A stretch of 64,000 nt of DNA from an uncultured Anaeromyxobacter sp. (GCA_903904005.1 CAIVAR010000025.1:36834-100833), one strand, 5' to 3'; numbered from the stretch's first letter, positions 34,048 to 46,751 are shown. A program made the numbers and translations. Notes: generated by a model not told the origin, from the letters alone.

Positions 34048-34821
34048 TCACCAGAGGGAGGCGCCGCCGTCCACCACCAGGATCTGCCCGGTGACGTGAC
34101 GGGAGGCCTCGGAACACAGGAAGACCACCGCCCCCTTCAGGTCCTCGTCGCCGCCCAGCCGGGCCAGCGGCGTGCCGGCCACCACCATGTCGCCGATGGC
34201 GCCGAGGAGGCCGTGGGTCATCTTCGAGGGGAAGAAGCCGGGGCAGATGCAGTTCACGTTGAGGTCGTGCCGGCCCCACTCGGCGGCGAGCGCCCGGGTG
34301 AGGTTCACCACCGCCCCCTTGCTGGCGTTGTAGGCGATGGTGGCCATGCCGGGCGGGTTGCCGGAGAGGCCGGCCACCGAGGCCACGTTCACGATCTTCC
34401 CCGAGCGGCGCGGGATCATGAAGCGGCGCCCCACCTCCTGGGAGAGGAAGAAGGTGGCGTCGATGTTGAGCCGCATCACCTTGTCCCAGGCCTCGGCGGG
34501 ATGATCCTCGGCGGGGGCGCCCCAGGTCGTGCCGGCGTTGTTCACGAGGATGTCGACGGTCCCGAAGCGGGCCGCCACCGCATCGACCACGCCGGGGACG
34601 TTCTCCCGCTTTCCCAGATCCACCGGGACGGTCATCGCCTCCACCCCCTGCGACGCGAGGCGCGCCGCGGCGGTGTCGAGCTCGGCGGCCTTGCGGGCGG
34701 TGATGGCCACCCGGGCCCCCATCTCGCCCAGGGCCTCCGCCATCTGGAATCCCAGGCCGCGGGAACCCCCGGTCACGAGGGCCACCTTCCCGGAGAGATC
34801 GAGCAGTTTCCTGAGGCTCAT
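34048..34821 (-). CDS. SDR-family oxidoreductase
   Basis: 257 residues of a classical short-chain dehydrogenase: TGGSRGLGFQMAEAL (cofactor), NNAG, catalytic Ser in NVASVAG, YNASK (Tyr/Lys) and PGFFPSKMT. It ends GQILVVDGGASLW. It heads the SDR-ACAD-kinase-ComB operon and probably oxidises a 3- or 4-hydroxyacyl intermediate. Confidence 0.92.
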   Translation of the reverse strand: MSLRKLLDLSGKVALVTGGSRGLGFQMAEALGEMGARVAITARKAAELDTAAARLASQGVEAMTVPVDLGKRENVPGVVDAVAARFGTVDILVNNAGTTWGAPAEDHPAEAWDKVMRLNIDATFFLSQEVGRRFMIPRRSGKIVNVASVAGLSGNPPGMATIAYNASKGAVVNLTRALAAEWGRHDLNVNCICPGFFPSKMTHGLLGAIGDMVVAGTPLARLGGDEDLKGAVVFLCSEASRHVTGQILVVDGGASLW

Positions 34822-34937
34822 CGGGGGCGTCTCCTGCGTGCAGTCGGACGGTGCAAACGCTTCGGGAACGGCTATTCTCTCCGGCGCGGAGCCCAGGATC
34901 CTGGCACCGCGGCCTCGTTCCCGTCAACGGAGCAACC

Positions 34938-36134
<1,197 letters not shown>

Positions 36135-36143
36135 GGGGCGCAC

Positions 36144-37276
36144 GTGCACTTCCAGTTGAACGAGGAGCAGCGCGCGCTGGGGGACATGGTCCAGCGCTTC
36201 CTGTCGAAGGAGTACGCCTTCGAGGCCCGTCGCAAGATCCTGCGCTCGCCCGACGGGTGGAGCCGGGAGATCTGGGCGAAGCTCGGGGAGATGGGGCTGC
36301 TCGCCCTGCAAGTCCCCGAGGAGCACGGCGGCATGGCGCCGGCCACGGTGGAGACGCTCGTCACCCTGGGTGCGATGGGGCGCGCGCTCGTGGTGGAGCC
36401 GTACCTCTCCTCGGCCATCCTGGGCACGGCCATCGTCCGCGGGCTCGGGAGCCCCGCCCAGCGCGAGGCCATCCTGCCGGCCATGGCCACCGGCGAGCGC
36501 ATCGCCGTGCCCGCCCACGGCGAGGCCGGCGCCCGGTTCGACCTCTCCCGCGTCGCCACCACCGCCCGGAAGGGCGGGGCGGGCTTCGTCCTCGACGGGC
36601 ACAAGGCGGTGGTGCTCCACGCCCCGGCCGCCGACCTGCTCCTCGTCACCGCCCGCACCTCGGGGGCGCCGGACGCCGAGGCGGGGCTGTCGGTCTTCGC
36701 GGTGCCGGCCGGAACCCCCGGCGTGACCCTCGTTCCCTACCCGACCATCGACGGGATGCGCGGCGCCGACGTGCTGCTCGCCGGAGTCCAGGTCCCGGCC
36801 GACGCGCTCCTCGGCCCGGAGGGGGGAGCCTTCCCGGCCCTCTCGGCGGCCCAGGACCTGGGGGTGGCCGCCCTCTGCGCCGAGGCGGTGGGGGTGCTGC
36901 AGGCCACCCTCGACGCCACCACCGAGTACACCCGCACCCGCAAGCAGTTCGGGGTGCCCATCGCCCGGTTCCAGGCCCTGCAGCACCGCATGGCCGACAT
37001 GCTGATGAACGTGGAGCAGGCGCGGTCGATGAGCTACCTTGCTGCCATGCACGCCGCCTCCGAGGACGTCCGGGAGCGGAGGCGGACCGTGTCGGCCGCC
37101 AAGGTCACCGTCGGCCAGGCCTGCCGGTACGTGGGGCAGCAGGCGGTGCAGCTGCACGGCGGCATGGGAGTGACGGACGAGCTTTCGGTGAGCCACTGCT
37201 TCAAGCGGCTCATGGCGATCGAGTTGACGCTCGGGGACACCGAGCACCACCTGGAGCGATTCATCAGGGAGAGCAA

Positions 37277-37280
<4 letters not shown>
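36144..37280 (+). CDS. Acyl-CoA dehydrogenase, smaller partner
   Basis: 378 residues from GTG 36144. The ACAD fold is present (LGEMGLLALQVPEEHGGM, EYTRTRKQFGVPIARFQALQHRMADM, AVQLHGGMGVTDELSVSHCFKRL), but the usual FAD-binding xTEPxxGSD block is degenerate (VPAHGEAGARFDLSRVAT). Such subunits typically complement a catalytic partner in alpha2beta2 ACADs of steroid or long acyl side-chain degradation. Its last 4 bases overlap the next start. Confidence 0.9.
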
Positions 37281-39367
<2,087 letters not shown>

Positions 39368-39379
39368 ACGGAGAACGCC

Positions 39380-40558
39380 ATGTCCGACGCCGTCATCGTC
39401 TCCACCGCTCGAACCGGCCTCGCCAAGTCCTGGCGCGGCGCGCTCAACATGACCCACGGCGCGACCCTGGGTGGCCACGTGGTGAAGGCCGCCGTCGAGC
39501 GCGCCCGCATCGACCCCGCCGAGGTCGAGGACGTGATCATCGGTTGCGGCCTGCCCGAGGGAACCACCGGCGGCAACGTGGCGCGGCAGATCGCGCTGCG
39601 GGCCGGGCTCCCGGTCACCACCTCCGGCCACACCGTGAACCGCTTCTGCTCGTCGGGCCTCCAGTCCATCGCCATGGCCGCCCACCGGGTCATCGTCGAC
39701 AAGGTGCCGGTGCTGGTGGCCGGCGGCATCGAGCAGATCTCCTGCGTGCAGCAGGAGCTGAACCAGCACATGTTCGCCGACCCCTGGCTCGTCGAGAACA
39801 AGCCGGCCGTCTACATGAACATGCTGGAGACGGCCGAGGTGCTGGCCAAGCGCTACAAGATCGCCCGCGAGAAGCAGGACGAGTACGGCGTGCGCAGCCA
39901 GCAGCTGGCCGCCGCAGCGCTCGCCGCCGGCAAGTTCAAGGACGAGATCGTCCCCTTCGAGACGGTGATGGGGGTCGGCGACAAGGCCACCGGCCGCCTC
40001 TCCATGAAGAAGGTCACGCTCGACGCCGACGAGGGCATCCGCACCGACACCACCTACGAGGGGCTCGCCAAGATCCGGTCGGTGGTCCCGGGCGGCACCA
40101 TCGCCGCCGGCAACGCCAGCCAGTTCTCCGACGGGGCCTCCGCCTGCGTGGTCATGGACGCGAAGCTGGCCGAGAAGCGGGGGCTCTCGCCGCTCGGCAT
40201 CTTCCGCGGCTTCGCAGTGGCCGGCTGTGAGCCCGACGAGATGGGGATCGGCCCGGTCTTCGCGGTGCCGCGGCTGCTCGAGCGGGCCGGCGTGAAGATG
40301 CAGGACGTGGGGCTCTGGGAGCTCAACGAGGCCTTCGCCGTGCAGGTCATCTACTGCCGCGACCGGCTCGGCATCCCCGACGACCAGCTCAACGTGAACG
40401 GCGGCGCCATCGCCATCGGCCATCCCTACGGGATGTCCGGGGCCCGGCTCGTCGGCCACGCCCTCATCGAGGGGAAGCGGCGCGGGGCGAAGCTCGTCGT
40501 CGTGACCATGTGCATCGGCGGCGGCATGGGCGCGGCCGGGCTCTTCGAGGTGGCCTAG
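39380..40558 (+). CDS. Thiolase (acetyl-CoA acyltransferase), copy 1
   Basis: 392 residues with the thiolase triad: [12 protein letters not shown] (nucleophilic Cys near residue 91), [19 protein letters not shown] (His) and [13 protein letters not shown] (Cys). The [10 protein letters not shown] segment is also conserved. Releases acetyl-CoA from 3-ketoacyl-CoA. Lies 12 bases after the FadB-like gene. Confidence 0.95.
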   Translation: MSDAVIVSTARTGLAKSWRGALNMTHGATLGGHVVKAAVERARIDPAEVEDVIIGCGLPEGTTGGNVARQIALRAGLPVTTSGHTVNRFCSSGLQSIAMAAHRVIVDKVPVLVAGGIEQISCVQQELNQHMFADPWLVENKPAVYMNMLETAEVLAKRYKIAREKQDEYGVRSQQLAAAALAAGKFKDEIVPFETVMGVGDKATGRLSMKKVTLDADEGIRTDTTYEGLAKIRSVVPGGTIAAGNASQFSDGASACVVMDAKLAEKRGLSPLGIFRGFAVAGCEPDEMGIGPVFAVPRLLERAGVKMQDVGLWELNEAFAVQVIYCRDRLGIPDDQLNVNGGAIAIGHPYGMSGARLVGHALIEGKRRGAKLVVVTMCIGGGMGAAGLFEVA

Positions 40559-40576
40559 CGAGGTCGCAGCCGCTCC

Positions 40577-41776
40577 GTGCTCGACGCCTGGATCTACGAC
40601 GGTCTGCGCACGCCCTTCGGGCGTCACGCCGGGGCGCTCGCCCCGGTGAGGGCGGACGACCTCGTCGCCGGGGTGATGCGCGCGCTCCTGGCCCGCTCGC
40701 CCTGGAGGCCGGAGGTGCTCGACGACGTCCTCGTCGGCTGCACCAACCAGGCCGGGGAGGACTCCCGCAACGTGGCCCGCCACGCCGTGCTGCTGGCCGG
40801 CTTCCCGCCGTCGGTGCCCGCCCAGACCGTGAACCGGCTCTGCGCCTCCGGCCTCGCCGCCGTGGTCGACGCGGCCCGGGCAATAACCGCGGGTGAAGGG
40901 GAGCTCTACCTCGCCGGAGGGGTGGAGAGCATGAGCCGGGCGCCCTTCGCGATGGCCAAGGCCGAGGCCCCCTACGCGCGCGAGGTCCGCGTCTTCGACA
41001 CCACGCTCGGCGCCCGCTTCCCGAACCCCAGGCTCGTCGCGGCGTTCGGGTCGGACACGATGCCCGAGACCGGCGACAACGTGGCGCGGGAGCAGGGGAT
41101 CTCCCGCGAGGAGGCCGACCGGTTCGCGGTGCGCTCGCAGGAGCGGGCCGAGCGGGCCCGGACCACCGGCTTCCTCGAGGCGGAGATCGCGCCGGTCGAG
41201 GTCCCCGGCCCCGGGAAGGGGACGACCGTGGTGCGCGTGGACGAGCACCCGCGACCCGCCACCACCCTCGAGGCGCTGGCACGCCTGAAGCCGCTCTTCC
41301 CGGGCGGCGTGGTCACCGCGGGGAACGCGTCGGGCCTGAACGACGGCGCCGCGGCGCTGCTCGTGGGCTCCCGCGCGGCCGGCGAGCGCGCCGGCGTCCG
41401 TCCGCTGGCGCGGATCCTCTCCTCGGCCGCGGTGGGGGTGGAGCCGCGGGTGATGGGGATCGGCCCGGCGCTCGCCATCCCGAAGGCGCTCGCCCGTGCC
41501 GGCCTCGGGCTCGATCGCATGGACGTGATCGAGGTGAACGAGGCCTTCGCGAGCCAGGTGCTGGCCTGCCTGAAGCTCCTCGGCCTCCCCCTCGACGACG
41601 CGCGGGTGAACCCGAACGGCGGGGCCATCGCGCTCGGGCATCCGCTCGGCGCGTCGGGGGCGCGGCTCGCGCTCACCGCGGCGAGGGAGCTCCGGCGGCG
41701 CGGCGGCGGGCGGGCGGTGGTGAGCCTGTGCATCGGTGTGGGGCAGGGACTGGCGATGGTCATGGAGGCAGCCTGA
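40577..41776 (+). CDS. Thiolase, copy 2 (3-oxoadipyl-CoA-type)
   Basis: 399 residues from a GTG start. VNRLCASGLAAVVDAARAI, VNEAFASQVLACL, PNGGAIALGHPLGASGARL and VSLCIGVGQGLAMVME are thiolase signatures, most like beta-ketoadipyl-CoA (PcaF/PaaJ) or acetoacetyl-CoA thiolases. Two thiolases in one operon suggest different chain lengths or a dicarboxylic/aromatic product. Its TGA overlaps the next ATG. Confidence 0.93.
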   Translation: MLDAWIYDGLRTPFGRHAGALAPVRADDLVAGVMRALLARSPWRPEVLDDVLVGCTNQAGEDSRNVARHAVLLAGFPPSVPAQTVNRLCASGLAAVVDAARAITAGEGELYLAGGVESMSRAPFAMAKAEAPYAREVRVFDTTLGARFPNPRLVAAFGSDTMPETGDNVAREQGISREEADRFAVRSQERAERARTTGFLEAEIAPVEVPGPGKGTTVVRVDEHPRPATTLEALARLKPLFPGGVVTAGNASGLNDGAAALLVGSRAAGERAGVRPLARILSSAAVGVEPRVMGIGPALAIPKALARAGLGLDRMDVIEVNEAFASQVLACLKLLGLPLDDARVNPNGGAIALGHPLGASGARLALTAARELRRRGGGRAVVSLCIGVGQGLAMVMEAA

Positions 41777-42537
41777 TGTCGAACCACGTGCGGACGTCCA
41801 CGGCGGACCGGGTCGCGAGCATCGAGATCCACCGGCCGGAGAAGAAGAACGCGCTCACCGGCGAGATGTACGACGCCATGTCGGAGGCCATCCTCCGCGC
41901 CGACGGGGACATCGGTGTGCACGTGGTGCTCCTCCACGGGCAGGCCGACTGCTTCACGTCGGGCAATGACCTCACCGACTTCGTGGCCGCGAGCCAGGCG
42001 CAGGGGGAAGGGGTTCCCTCGCCGGCCTCCCGGTTCCTGGGCGTCATCCGGACGGCGCGGAAGCCCGTCGTCGCCGCCGTGGGCGGGGTGGCGGTGGGGA
42101 TCGGCACGACGATGCTGCTCCACTGCGAGCTCGTCTACGCGGCCGAGAACGCCCGCTTCCAGATGCCCTTCGTGCCGCTCGGGCTCGCGCCGGAGGGGGG
42201 CTCCAGCCTGCTGCTCCCCATGGTCGCCGGTTACCAGCGGGCAGCGGAGATGCTGCTCCTCGGCCGCCCGTTCGGCGCCGAGGTGGCAAGGTCGGCGGGG
42301 CTCGTGAACGAGGTCGTTTCCGCGGATCGGCTCCTGGCCCGTGCACGTGAGGCGGCGCTCGCCGTGGCGGCGCTGCCGGTGGAGTCGGTGCGCATCACCA
42401 AGGAGTGGCTCAAGCGGCCGTACGCGGCCGCGCTCGAGGAGCGCATGGCCGAGGAGATCCGGGTCTTCGGCGAGCGGCTCCATTCGCCCGAGGCGAAGGC
42501 GGCCATGGGGGCCTTCTTCCAGAGGAAGAGGGGGTAG
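41776..42537 (+). CDS. Enoyl-CoA hydratase/isomerase
   Basis: 253 residues of crotonase fold: EIHRPEKKNALTGEMY, GQADCFTSGNDLTDF (CoA pocket), VAAVGGVAVGIGTTMLLHCELVYA (oxyanion hole) and FVPLGLAPEGGSSLLLP. The GxxS change near the second Glu position suggests an isomerase-type member (PaaG-like). Overlaps the thiolase stop by 1 base. Confidence 0.92.
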   Translation: MSNHVRTSTADRVASIEIHRPEKKNALTGEMYDAMSEAILRADGDIGVHVVLLHGQADCFTSGNDLTDFVAASQAQGEGVPSPASRFLGVIRTARKPVVAAVGGVAVGIGTTMLLHCELVYAAENARFQMPFVPLGLAPEGGSSLLLPMVAGYQRAAEMLLLGRPFGAEVARSAGLVNEVVSADRLLARAREAALAVAALPVESVRITKEWLKRPYAAALEERMAEEIRVFGERLHSPEAKAAMGAFFQRKRG

Positions 42538-42544
42538 CCGGCGG

Positions 42545-43678
42545 ATGAACGACCCGCTCGCCCCGCTCCTCGCCGACGGTGTCATCGACGAGATCGTCGC
42601 CCGGCTGAAGGGCGGCAAGGAGGCCGACGTCTGGCTGGTGAGGGCCGGCGGCCAGACCGTCGCCGCCAAGGTCTACAAGGCCCGGCAGGCCCGGAGCTTC
42701 AAGAACGACGCGGCCTACAAGGAAGGGCGGAAGGTCCGCAACACCCGCACCCAGCGTGCCATGGACCGCGGCAGCCGGTTCGGCCAGGCGGCCGCCGAGG
42801 AGGCCTGGAAGGAGAAGGAGTCCGACGCCCTGTTCCGGCTGCACGCCGCGGGCGTCCGGGTTCCCCGGCCGGTGCTCTTCCACGAGGGGGTGCTCCTCAT
42901 GGAGGTGGTGGTGGACGCGCACGGCCACCCGGCGCCTCGCCTCGTGGATGCGACGATCGCCCGGGAGCAGGCGGCGGGGATCTACGTCGACCTCCGGAAG
43001 CAGGCGGTGGGAATGCTCGTCTGCGGCCTCATCCACGGTGACCTCTCGCCCTACAACGTCCTCCTCGGCGTCCAGGGACCGGTGGTGATCGACCTGCCCC
43101 AGGTGGTCGACGCCGCGCACAACAGCCAGGCCGAGAAGTTCTTCCTCCGCGACCTCGACGCCATCCACCGGTTCTGCGCGTCGCTCGACCCCGCGCTGGG
43201 CGGGGAGGGGGACGGGCGCGAGATCTGGCAGGCCTTCGTCCGGCGCGAGCTCTCCGCCGATTTCGTCCCCACGGGGCGCGCACCGGCGCCGAGGCGGGAG
43301 GAGCGTCCGGCCGCGGGACACGGCGGGCGTGGAGGACACGGCGGGCACGCCGCGCAAGGCGGACAGGGGGGCCATCCGGGGCGCGGTGGCCGCGGCGGTC
43401 AGGCGGCGCAACCAGGTCACGCGGCGCCCACCGGGCACGGCGGCCGCGGGGATCGGCGCCAGCACGGGCGGGGGAAGCCGGCGGCCGCGCCGCCCGGGCC
43501 CCGGCGTCCGGAGTCGCGAGGCCAGCGGAACGTGAAGGTACCCGAGGTGATCCGCGTCGAGCGGCTGCCGCACGGGAAGCCGGTGGCGGCCCACCCGGCG
43601 CAGCCCCCCGGAGCGCCCCGGCCCGAGGGCACGCCGGGCCGCCGGAGGAGGCGGCGCAGGCGGCGGGGCGGGGTATAG
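42545..43678 (+). CDS. RIO-type serine kinase with Gly/His/Arg-rich tail
   Basis: 377 residues. The kinase core (1-240) is RIO1-like: GKEADVWLVRAGGQTVAAKVYK (Lys42), the long RIO insertion RSFKNDAAYKEGRKVRNTRTQRAMDRGS, catalytic loop LIHGDLSPYNVLL (Asp156, Asn161) and metal-binding VIDLPQ (Asp173). Residues 255-377 are a low-complexity GGHGG/RGG-like tail ending in a poly-Arg block (about R367-374). RIO kinases act in ribosome maturation in archaea and eukaryotes, while bacterial roles are unknown. It lies only 7 bases after the enoyl-CoA hydratase gene. Confidence 0.9.
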   Translation: MNDPLAPLLADGVIDEIVARLKGGKEADVWLVRAGGQTVAAKVYKARQARSFKNDAAYKEGRKVRNTRTQRAMDRGSRFGQAAAEEAWKEKESDALFRLHAAGVRVPRPVLFHEGVLLMEVVVDAHGHPAPRLVDATIAREQAAGIYVDLRKQAVGMLVCGLIHGDLSPYNVLLGVQGPVVIDLPQVVDAAHNSQAEKFFLRDLDAIHRFCASLDPALGGEGDGREIWQAFVRRELSADFVPTGRAPAPRREERPAAGHGGRGGHGGHAAQGGQGGHPGRGGRGGQAAQPGHAAPTGHGGRGDRRQHGRGKPAAAPPGPRRPESRGQRNVKVPEVIRVERLPHGKPVAAHPAQPPGAPRPEGTPGRRRRRRRRRGGV

Positions 43679-43700
43679 TCGTCGCCCAGGGAGATCCGCA

Positions 43701-44138
43701 ATGAACCAGACCGCAGCCTTGGCCGTCGCCCTCGCAGTCACCATCCTCCCGGCTGCCCCGGCCCGCGCCGAGGCCCCGCCGCCCCCTGTCGACGAATCGG
43801 TGGCGAAGCGCGACGCCACGGCGGCCGCCAAGGCGTGGCTGGCCCTCATCGACGCCGGCAAGTACGGCGAGAGCTGGGAGCAGGCCTCCTCGGTCTTCCG
43901 CGGGAAGGTCAAGAAGGAAGAGTGGGTGAGCATGATCGGCGCCCGGAGCTCGTTCGGGAAGCTTCGCGAGCGCAAGCTCGACACCGCAACCTACCGGATG
44001 ATCGACGGCCGGCCGACCGTGGTGATCCTCTGGAACGCCTCGTACGAGGCCATGCCCGGCCTCACCGAGCAGGTGGCGATGACGCTCGACGACGGGAAGT
44101 GGCGGGCCAGCGGCTACTTCGTGAAGCCGCCCGGGTAG
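43701..44138 (+). CDS. DUF4019 secreted protein
   Basis: 145 residues. A signal peptide (1-23) is followed by AAAKAWLALIDAGKYGESWEQASSVFRGKVKKEEW, the DUF4019 pattern, and RPTVVILWNASYEAMPGLTEQVAMTLDDGKWRASGYFVK. NTF2-like fold expected; function unknown. Follows the RIO kinase by 22 bases. Confidence 0.85.
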   Translation: MNQTAALAVALAVTILPAAPARAEAPPPPVDESVAKRDATAAAKAWLALIDAGKYGESWEQASSVFRGKVKKEEWVSMIGARSSFGKLRERKLDTATYRMIDGRPTVVILWNASYEAMPGLTEQVAMTLDDGKWRASGYFVKPPG

Positions 44139-44142
44139 CCCG

Positions 44143-44463
44143 TCAGGGTCCTCGCCACACCCCGTCCGCCCCCATCCGGACGGTCACGTCCTCCACCCGC
44201 TCGACCTCGTCCTTCACCCAGAGGAAACGGACCAGCACCGCCGGGTCCGGCCCGGCCCAGTAGACGACGTGGAGCGGACCGAGGGCCCCGTCCTTCTCGG
44301 GCGCCCGGGAGAGCCCGAGGAGCGGCACGACCTCGCCGCCCTGCAGCGCCAGCACGACGGGAGCGGGCGCGGACGGCCGCGGCGGGGGTGCGGACCGGGC
44401 GGCGAGCGCCAGGGCGAGCAGCGGGAGGAGGGTCACGGACGCCCCGATCGGTCCATCCATCAT
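44143..44463 (-). CDS. Small secreted hypothetical protein
   Basis: 106 residues with a plausible signal (LLPLLALALAARSAP). The mature part is short and beta-rich (VVLALQGGEVVPLLGL...VVYWAGPDPAVLVRFLWVKDEVERVEDVTVRM). ATG at 44460 or 44463. I recognise no family. Convergent with the DUF4019 gene (4 bases apart), while its 5' end shares a control region with the hipA-like gene. Confidence 0.6.
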   Translation of the reverse strand: MMDGPIGASVTLLPLLALALAARSAPPPRPSAPAPVVLALQGGEVVPLLGLSRAPEKDGALGPLHVVYWAGPDPAVLVRFLWVKDEVERVEDVTVRMGADGVWRGP

Positions 44464-44525
44464 TCCAGCCAGATCTGGTCAAGAGGCCGAGAATCGCTTC
44501 AATACAGGCCTGAATGCGATCCGTA

Positions 44526-44554
44526 ATCATTCCGTGTATCATTCCATGAATGGC
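44526..44554 (+). promoter_or_regulatory. Operator-like repeats at the yjjJ-like start codon
   Basis: ATCATTCC occurs at 44526-44533 and 44538-44545 (12-base period), with a third copy at 44459-44466. The last of the two close copies extends to CATTCCATGAATG, an inverted repeat that overlaps the ATG. A CCAGATCTGG palindrome lies upstream (44469-44478). The layout suggests autoregulation by the HTH of the encoded protein. Confidence 0.5.
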
Positions 44555-45854
44555 CACCGTTCCCGACCTCCTCGCCATCCTGGGCCGCGGAAGCCCGGCG
44601 CGCCCCGCGGCACTGCGCGCTGAGTTCGGGGTCTCCCCGCAGACCCTCGGCCGGCTCGTCGCCGAGGCCGGCGACGAGGTCCTCCGGATCGGGAAGGCCC
44701 GGTCGACCCGCTACGCCCGCACGCGGGCCATCGAGGGGCTCGGGCGGAGCGTGCCCGTCTCCCGCGTCGACGAGGCGGGGGCCGTGGCGTCGGCCGGGAC
44801 CCTTCGCCTGCTCCGGGGAAGCCGCACGTTCTGGGACCGGAAGGGCGGCGGCACCCTCTTCGAGGGGCTTCCCCCGGCCCTCGTGGACATGGCGCCCCAG
44901 GGCTTCCTCGGGCGCGCCTTCCCGGCACGGTTCCCGGAACTCCGGTTGCCGCCCAGCATCTCCGACTGGTCCGACGACCACCGCCTCGTCGCGCTCGCCG
45001 CACGCGGCGAGGACTGCGTGGGGGACCTGATCGTCGGCGACGAGTCGCTGCGTCGCTTCGTCGGGGAAGGCCCCGGGGAGGTCGACCCGCGCAGCTATCC
45101 GGGCCTGGCGCGCCGTTCGGCGGCCGACCTCGTCGGCTCCTCCGCCGGCGGTGAGCGCCCGAAGTTCGGGGCGTTCTCGGAGGGGCGGCACGTGCTGGTC
45201 AAGTACGCGGCCCGTGGCGACGAGGGAGCATCCCGCCGCTGGCGAGACCTCCTCTGGTGCGAGTGGAAGGCGCTCGCCACCGTGGCCGAGGCGGGCCGGG
45301 GCGCCGCGCAGGCCCGGTGGATGGACGAGGAGGGATGGCGATTCCTCGAGGTGGAGCGGTTCGATCGCGTGGGCGCCCGCGGCCGGCGCGCCGTGCTCTC
45401 CCTCGCCTCCCTGAACAACGAGTACCTGGGATCCCCCGACTCCTGGACGGCGGGGGCCGAACTCCTCCGGCGCCGTCCCTTCCTGCTCCCGCCCGAGGAT
45501 GTCGCCCGCGTCCGGTGGCTCGACCTGTTCGGCCAGCTGGTGGGCAACACCGACCGCCACTTCGGAAACCTGGGCTTCCTGGTCGAGCGCGACGGAACGC
45601 TTCGCCTGGCGCCGGCCTACGACATGCTCCCGATGATCCTGGCGCCCGCCGGCGAGGTCGTCGTGACCCGCGCCTTCGAGCCGGTCGCCCCCCGCGGGGA
45701 CGCCATCGAGGCCTGGAGAGATGCCGCGACGTGGGCCGAACGGTACTGGCACCAGGTGGCCGGCAACGACGACCTGCAGGACGAGATCCGGAGGTTCGCG
45801 AGCCGGGCCGTCGACGCGATCATCGCCATGGGACGCCGTCTGGGCCCGGGATGA
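44550..45854 (+). CDS. HipA-family kinase of YjjJ type, with N-terminal HTH
   Basis: 434 residues. Residues 1-60 look like a winged-helix/HTH (LLAILGRGSPARPAALRAEFGVSPQTLGRLV). The HipA kinase core has the nucleotide loop SSAGGERPKF (197-206), the catalytic loop GNTDRHFGNLGF (Asp335, Asn340) and the metal site APAYDMLPM. This single-gene HTH-kinase arrangement without a separate hipB matches E. coli YjjJ (HipH), a HipA-like toxin. The target is unknown; HipA phosphorylates GltX. Confidence 0.88.
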   Translation: MATVPDLLAILGRGSPARPAALRAEFGVSPQTLGRLVAEAGDEVLRIGKARSTRYARTRAIEGLGRSVPVSRVDEAGAVASAGTLRLLRGSRTFWDRKGGGTLFEGLPPALVDMAPQGFLGRAFPARFPELRLPPSISDWSDDHRLVALAARGEDCVGDLIVGDESLRRFVGEGPGEVDPRSYPGLARRSAADLVGSSAGGERPKFGAFSEGRHVLVKYAARGDEGASRRWRDLLWCEWKALATVAEAGRGAAQARWMDEEGWRFLEVERFDRVGARGRRAVLSLASLNNEYLGSPDSWTAGAELLRRRPFLLPPEDVARVRWLDLFGQLVGNTDRHFGNLGFLVERDGTLRLAPAYDMLPMILAPAGEVVVTRAFEPVAPRGDAIEAWRDAATWAERYWHQVAGNDDLQDEIRRFASRAVDAIIAMGRRLGPG

Positions 45855-45863
45855 CGGCGCGTC

Positions 45864-46751
45864 CTACACCCGTTCCTGGAATTCCTTCCCCAGGAGCCCC
45901 TCGGGGCGCACCAGAAGCACCGCCACGATGAGGATGAAGGCCAGCGAGGTCTTGAACTCGAGCGACACGTAGGCGCCGCCGAGGCTCTCGGCCACCCCGA
46001 GGAGCAGTCCGCCGAGCACCGCGCCAGGAAGGCTGTTCAGCCCGCCCAGCACCGCGGCGGCGAGCCCCTTGAAGAGGGCGTCGAGCATGAAGAAGGGGTC
46101 GAGGAAGGACGAGGGGGCGAGGAACACACCGGCCACGACCGCCAGCGACGCGGCCACGCCCCAGGCGAAGGCCAGCACCCCGCGGGTCGGGATGCCGAGC
46201 GTCTGGGCCGCCTGGAGGTTCTCGGAGGTGGCCCGCATGGCGAGCCCGAGCCGCGTCCGCTGGATGAGCAGGTAGAGCACGAGGCTCGCCACGGCGGCGG
46301 CCGCGAGCGTCCCCAGCGCCAGCTCGGAGACGAAGATCGGACCCACCTGCCAGACCTTGGTGTCGGAGAGCGGGAAGGGGAAACGCTCGGGCTCGGCGCC
46401 CCACTGGTAGAGGGTGAGCCCCTGCAGGATGAACGCGAGCCCGATGGTCAGGATCACCTGCCCGAGGTGGTTCGCCCCCTTGCGCTGGGCCGGGACGAGC
46501 GCCGCGAAGTAGAAGACCACCGCCACCACGGCGCCGGCCACGATGGCCATCCCGAAGGCCAGCCAGAAGGGCATCCCGCTCGAGATCATCGAGAAGGCGA
46601 CGAAGGTGCCCACCGTGGCCATGTCGGCGTGGGCGAAGTTGAGCACCCGGGTGGAGCGGTAGATGAGCACGAGTCCCAGCGCCACCAGCGCGTAGAGGCT
46701 CCCCGCGGAGAGGCCGGACAGCGCGTACTGGAGGAATCGGGCCATGTTCAC
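45864..46751 (-). CDS. livH: Branched-chain amino-acid-type ABC permease LivH
   Basis: 295 residues, multi-pass, with LSGLSAGSLYALVALGLVLIYRSTRVLNFAHADMATVG and the permease coupling motif GLAMRATSENLQAAQTLGIP. Partner of livM. GTG 46751 directly follows the livM stop; an ATG at 46745 is an alternative. Last gene of the operon. Confidence 0.92.
   Translation of the reverse strand: MNMARFLQYALSGLSAGSLYALVALGLVLIYRSTRVLNFAHADMATVGTFVAFSMISSGMPFWLAFGMAIVAGAVVAVVFYFAALVPAQRKGANHLGQVILTIGLAFILQGLTLYQWGAEPERFPFPLSDTKVWQVGPIFVSELALGTLAAAAVASLVLYLLIQRTRLGLAMRATSENLQAAQTLGIPTRGVLAFAWGVAASLAVVAGVFLAPSSFLDPFFMLDALFKGLAAAVLGGLNSLPGAVLGGLLLGVAESLGGAYVSLEFKTSLAFILIVAVLLVRPEGLLGKEFQERV

Noticed and set aside
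43290..43460. GGHGG-coding repeats as a CRISPR or tandem DNA repeat array
   Set aside because: The repeats are imperfect, in frame and encode the RIO kinase tail; there are no spacers or fixed repeat unit.
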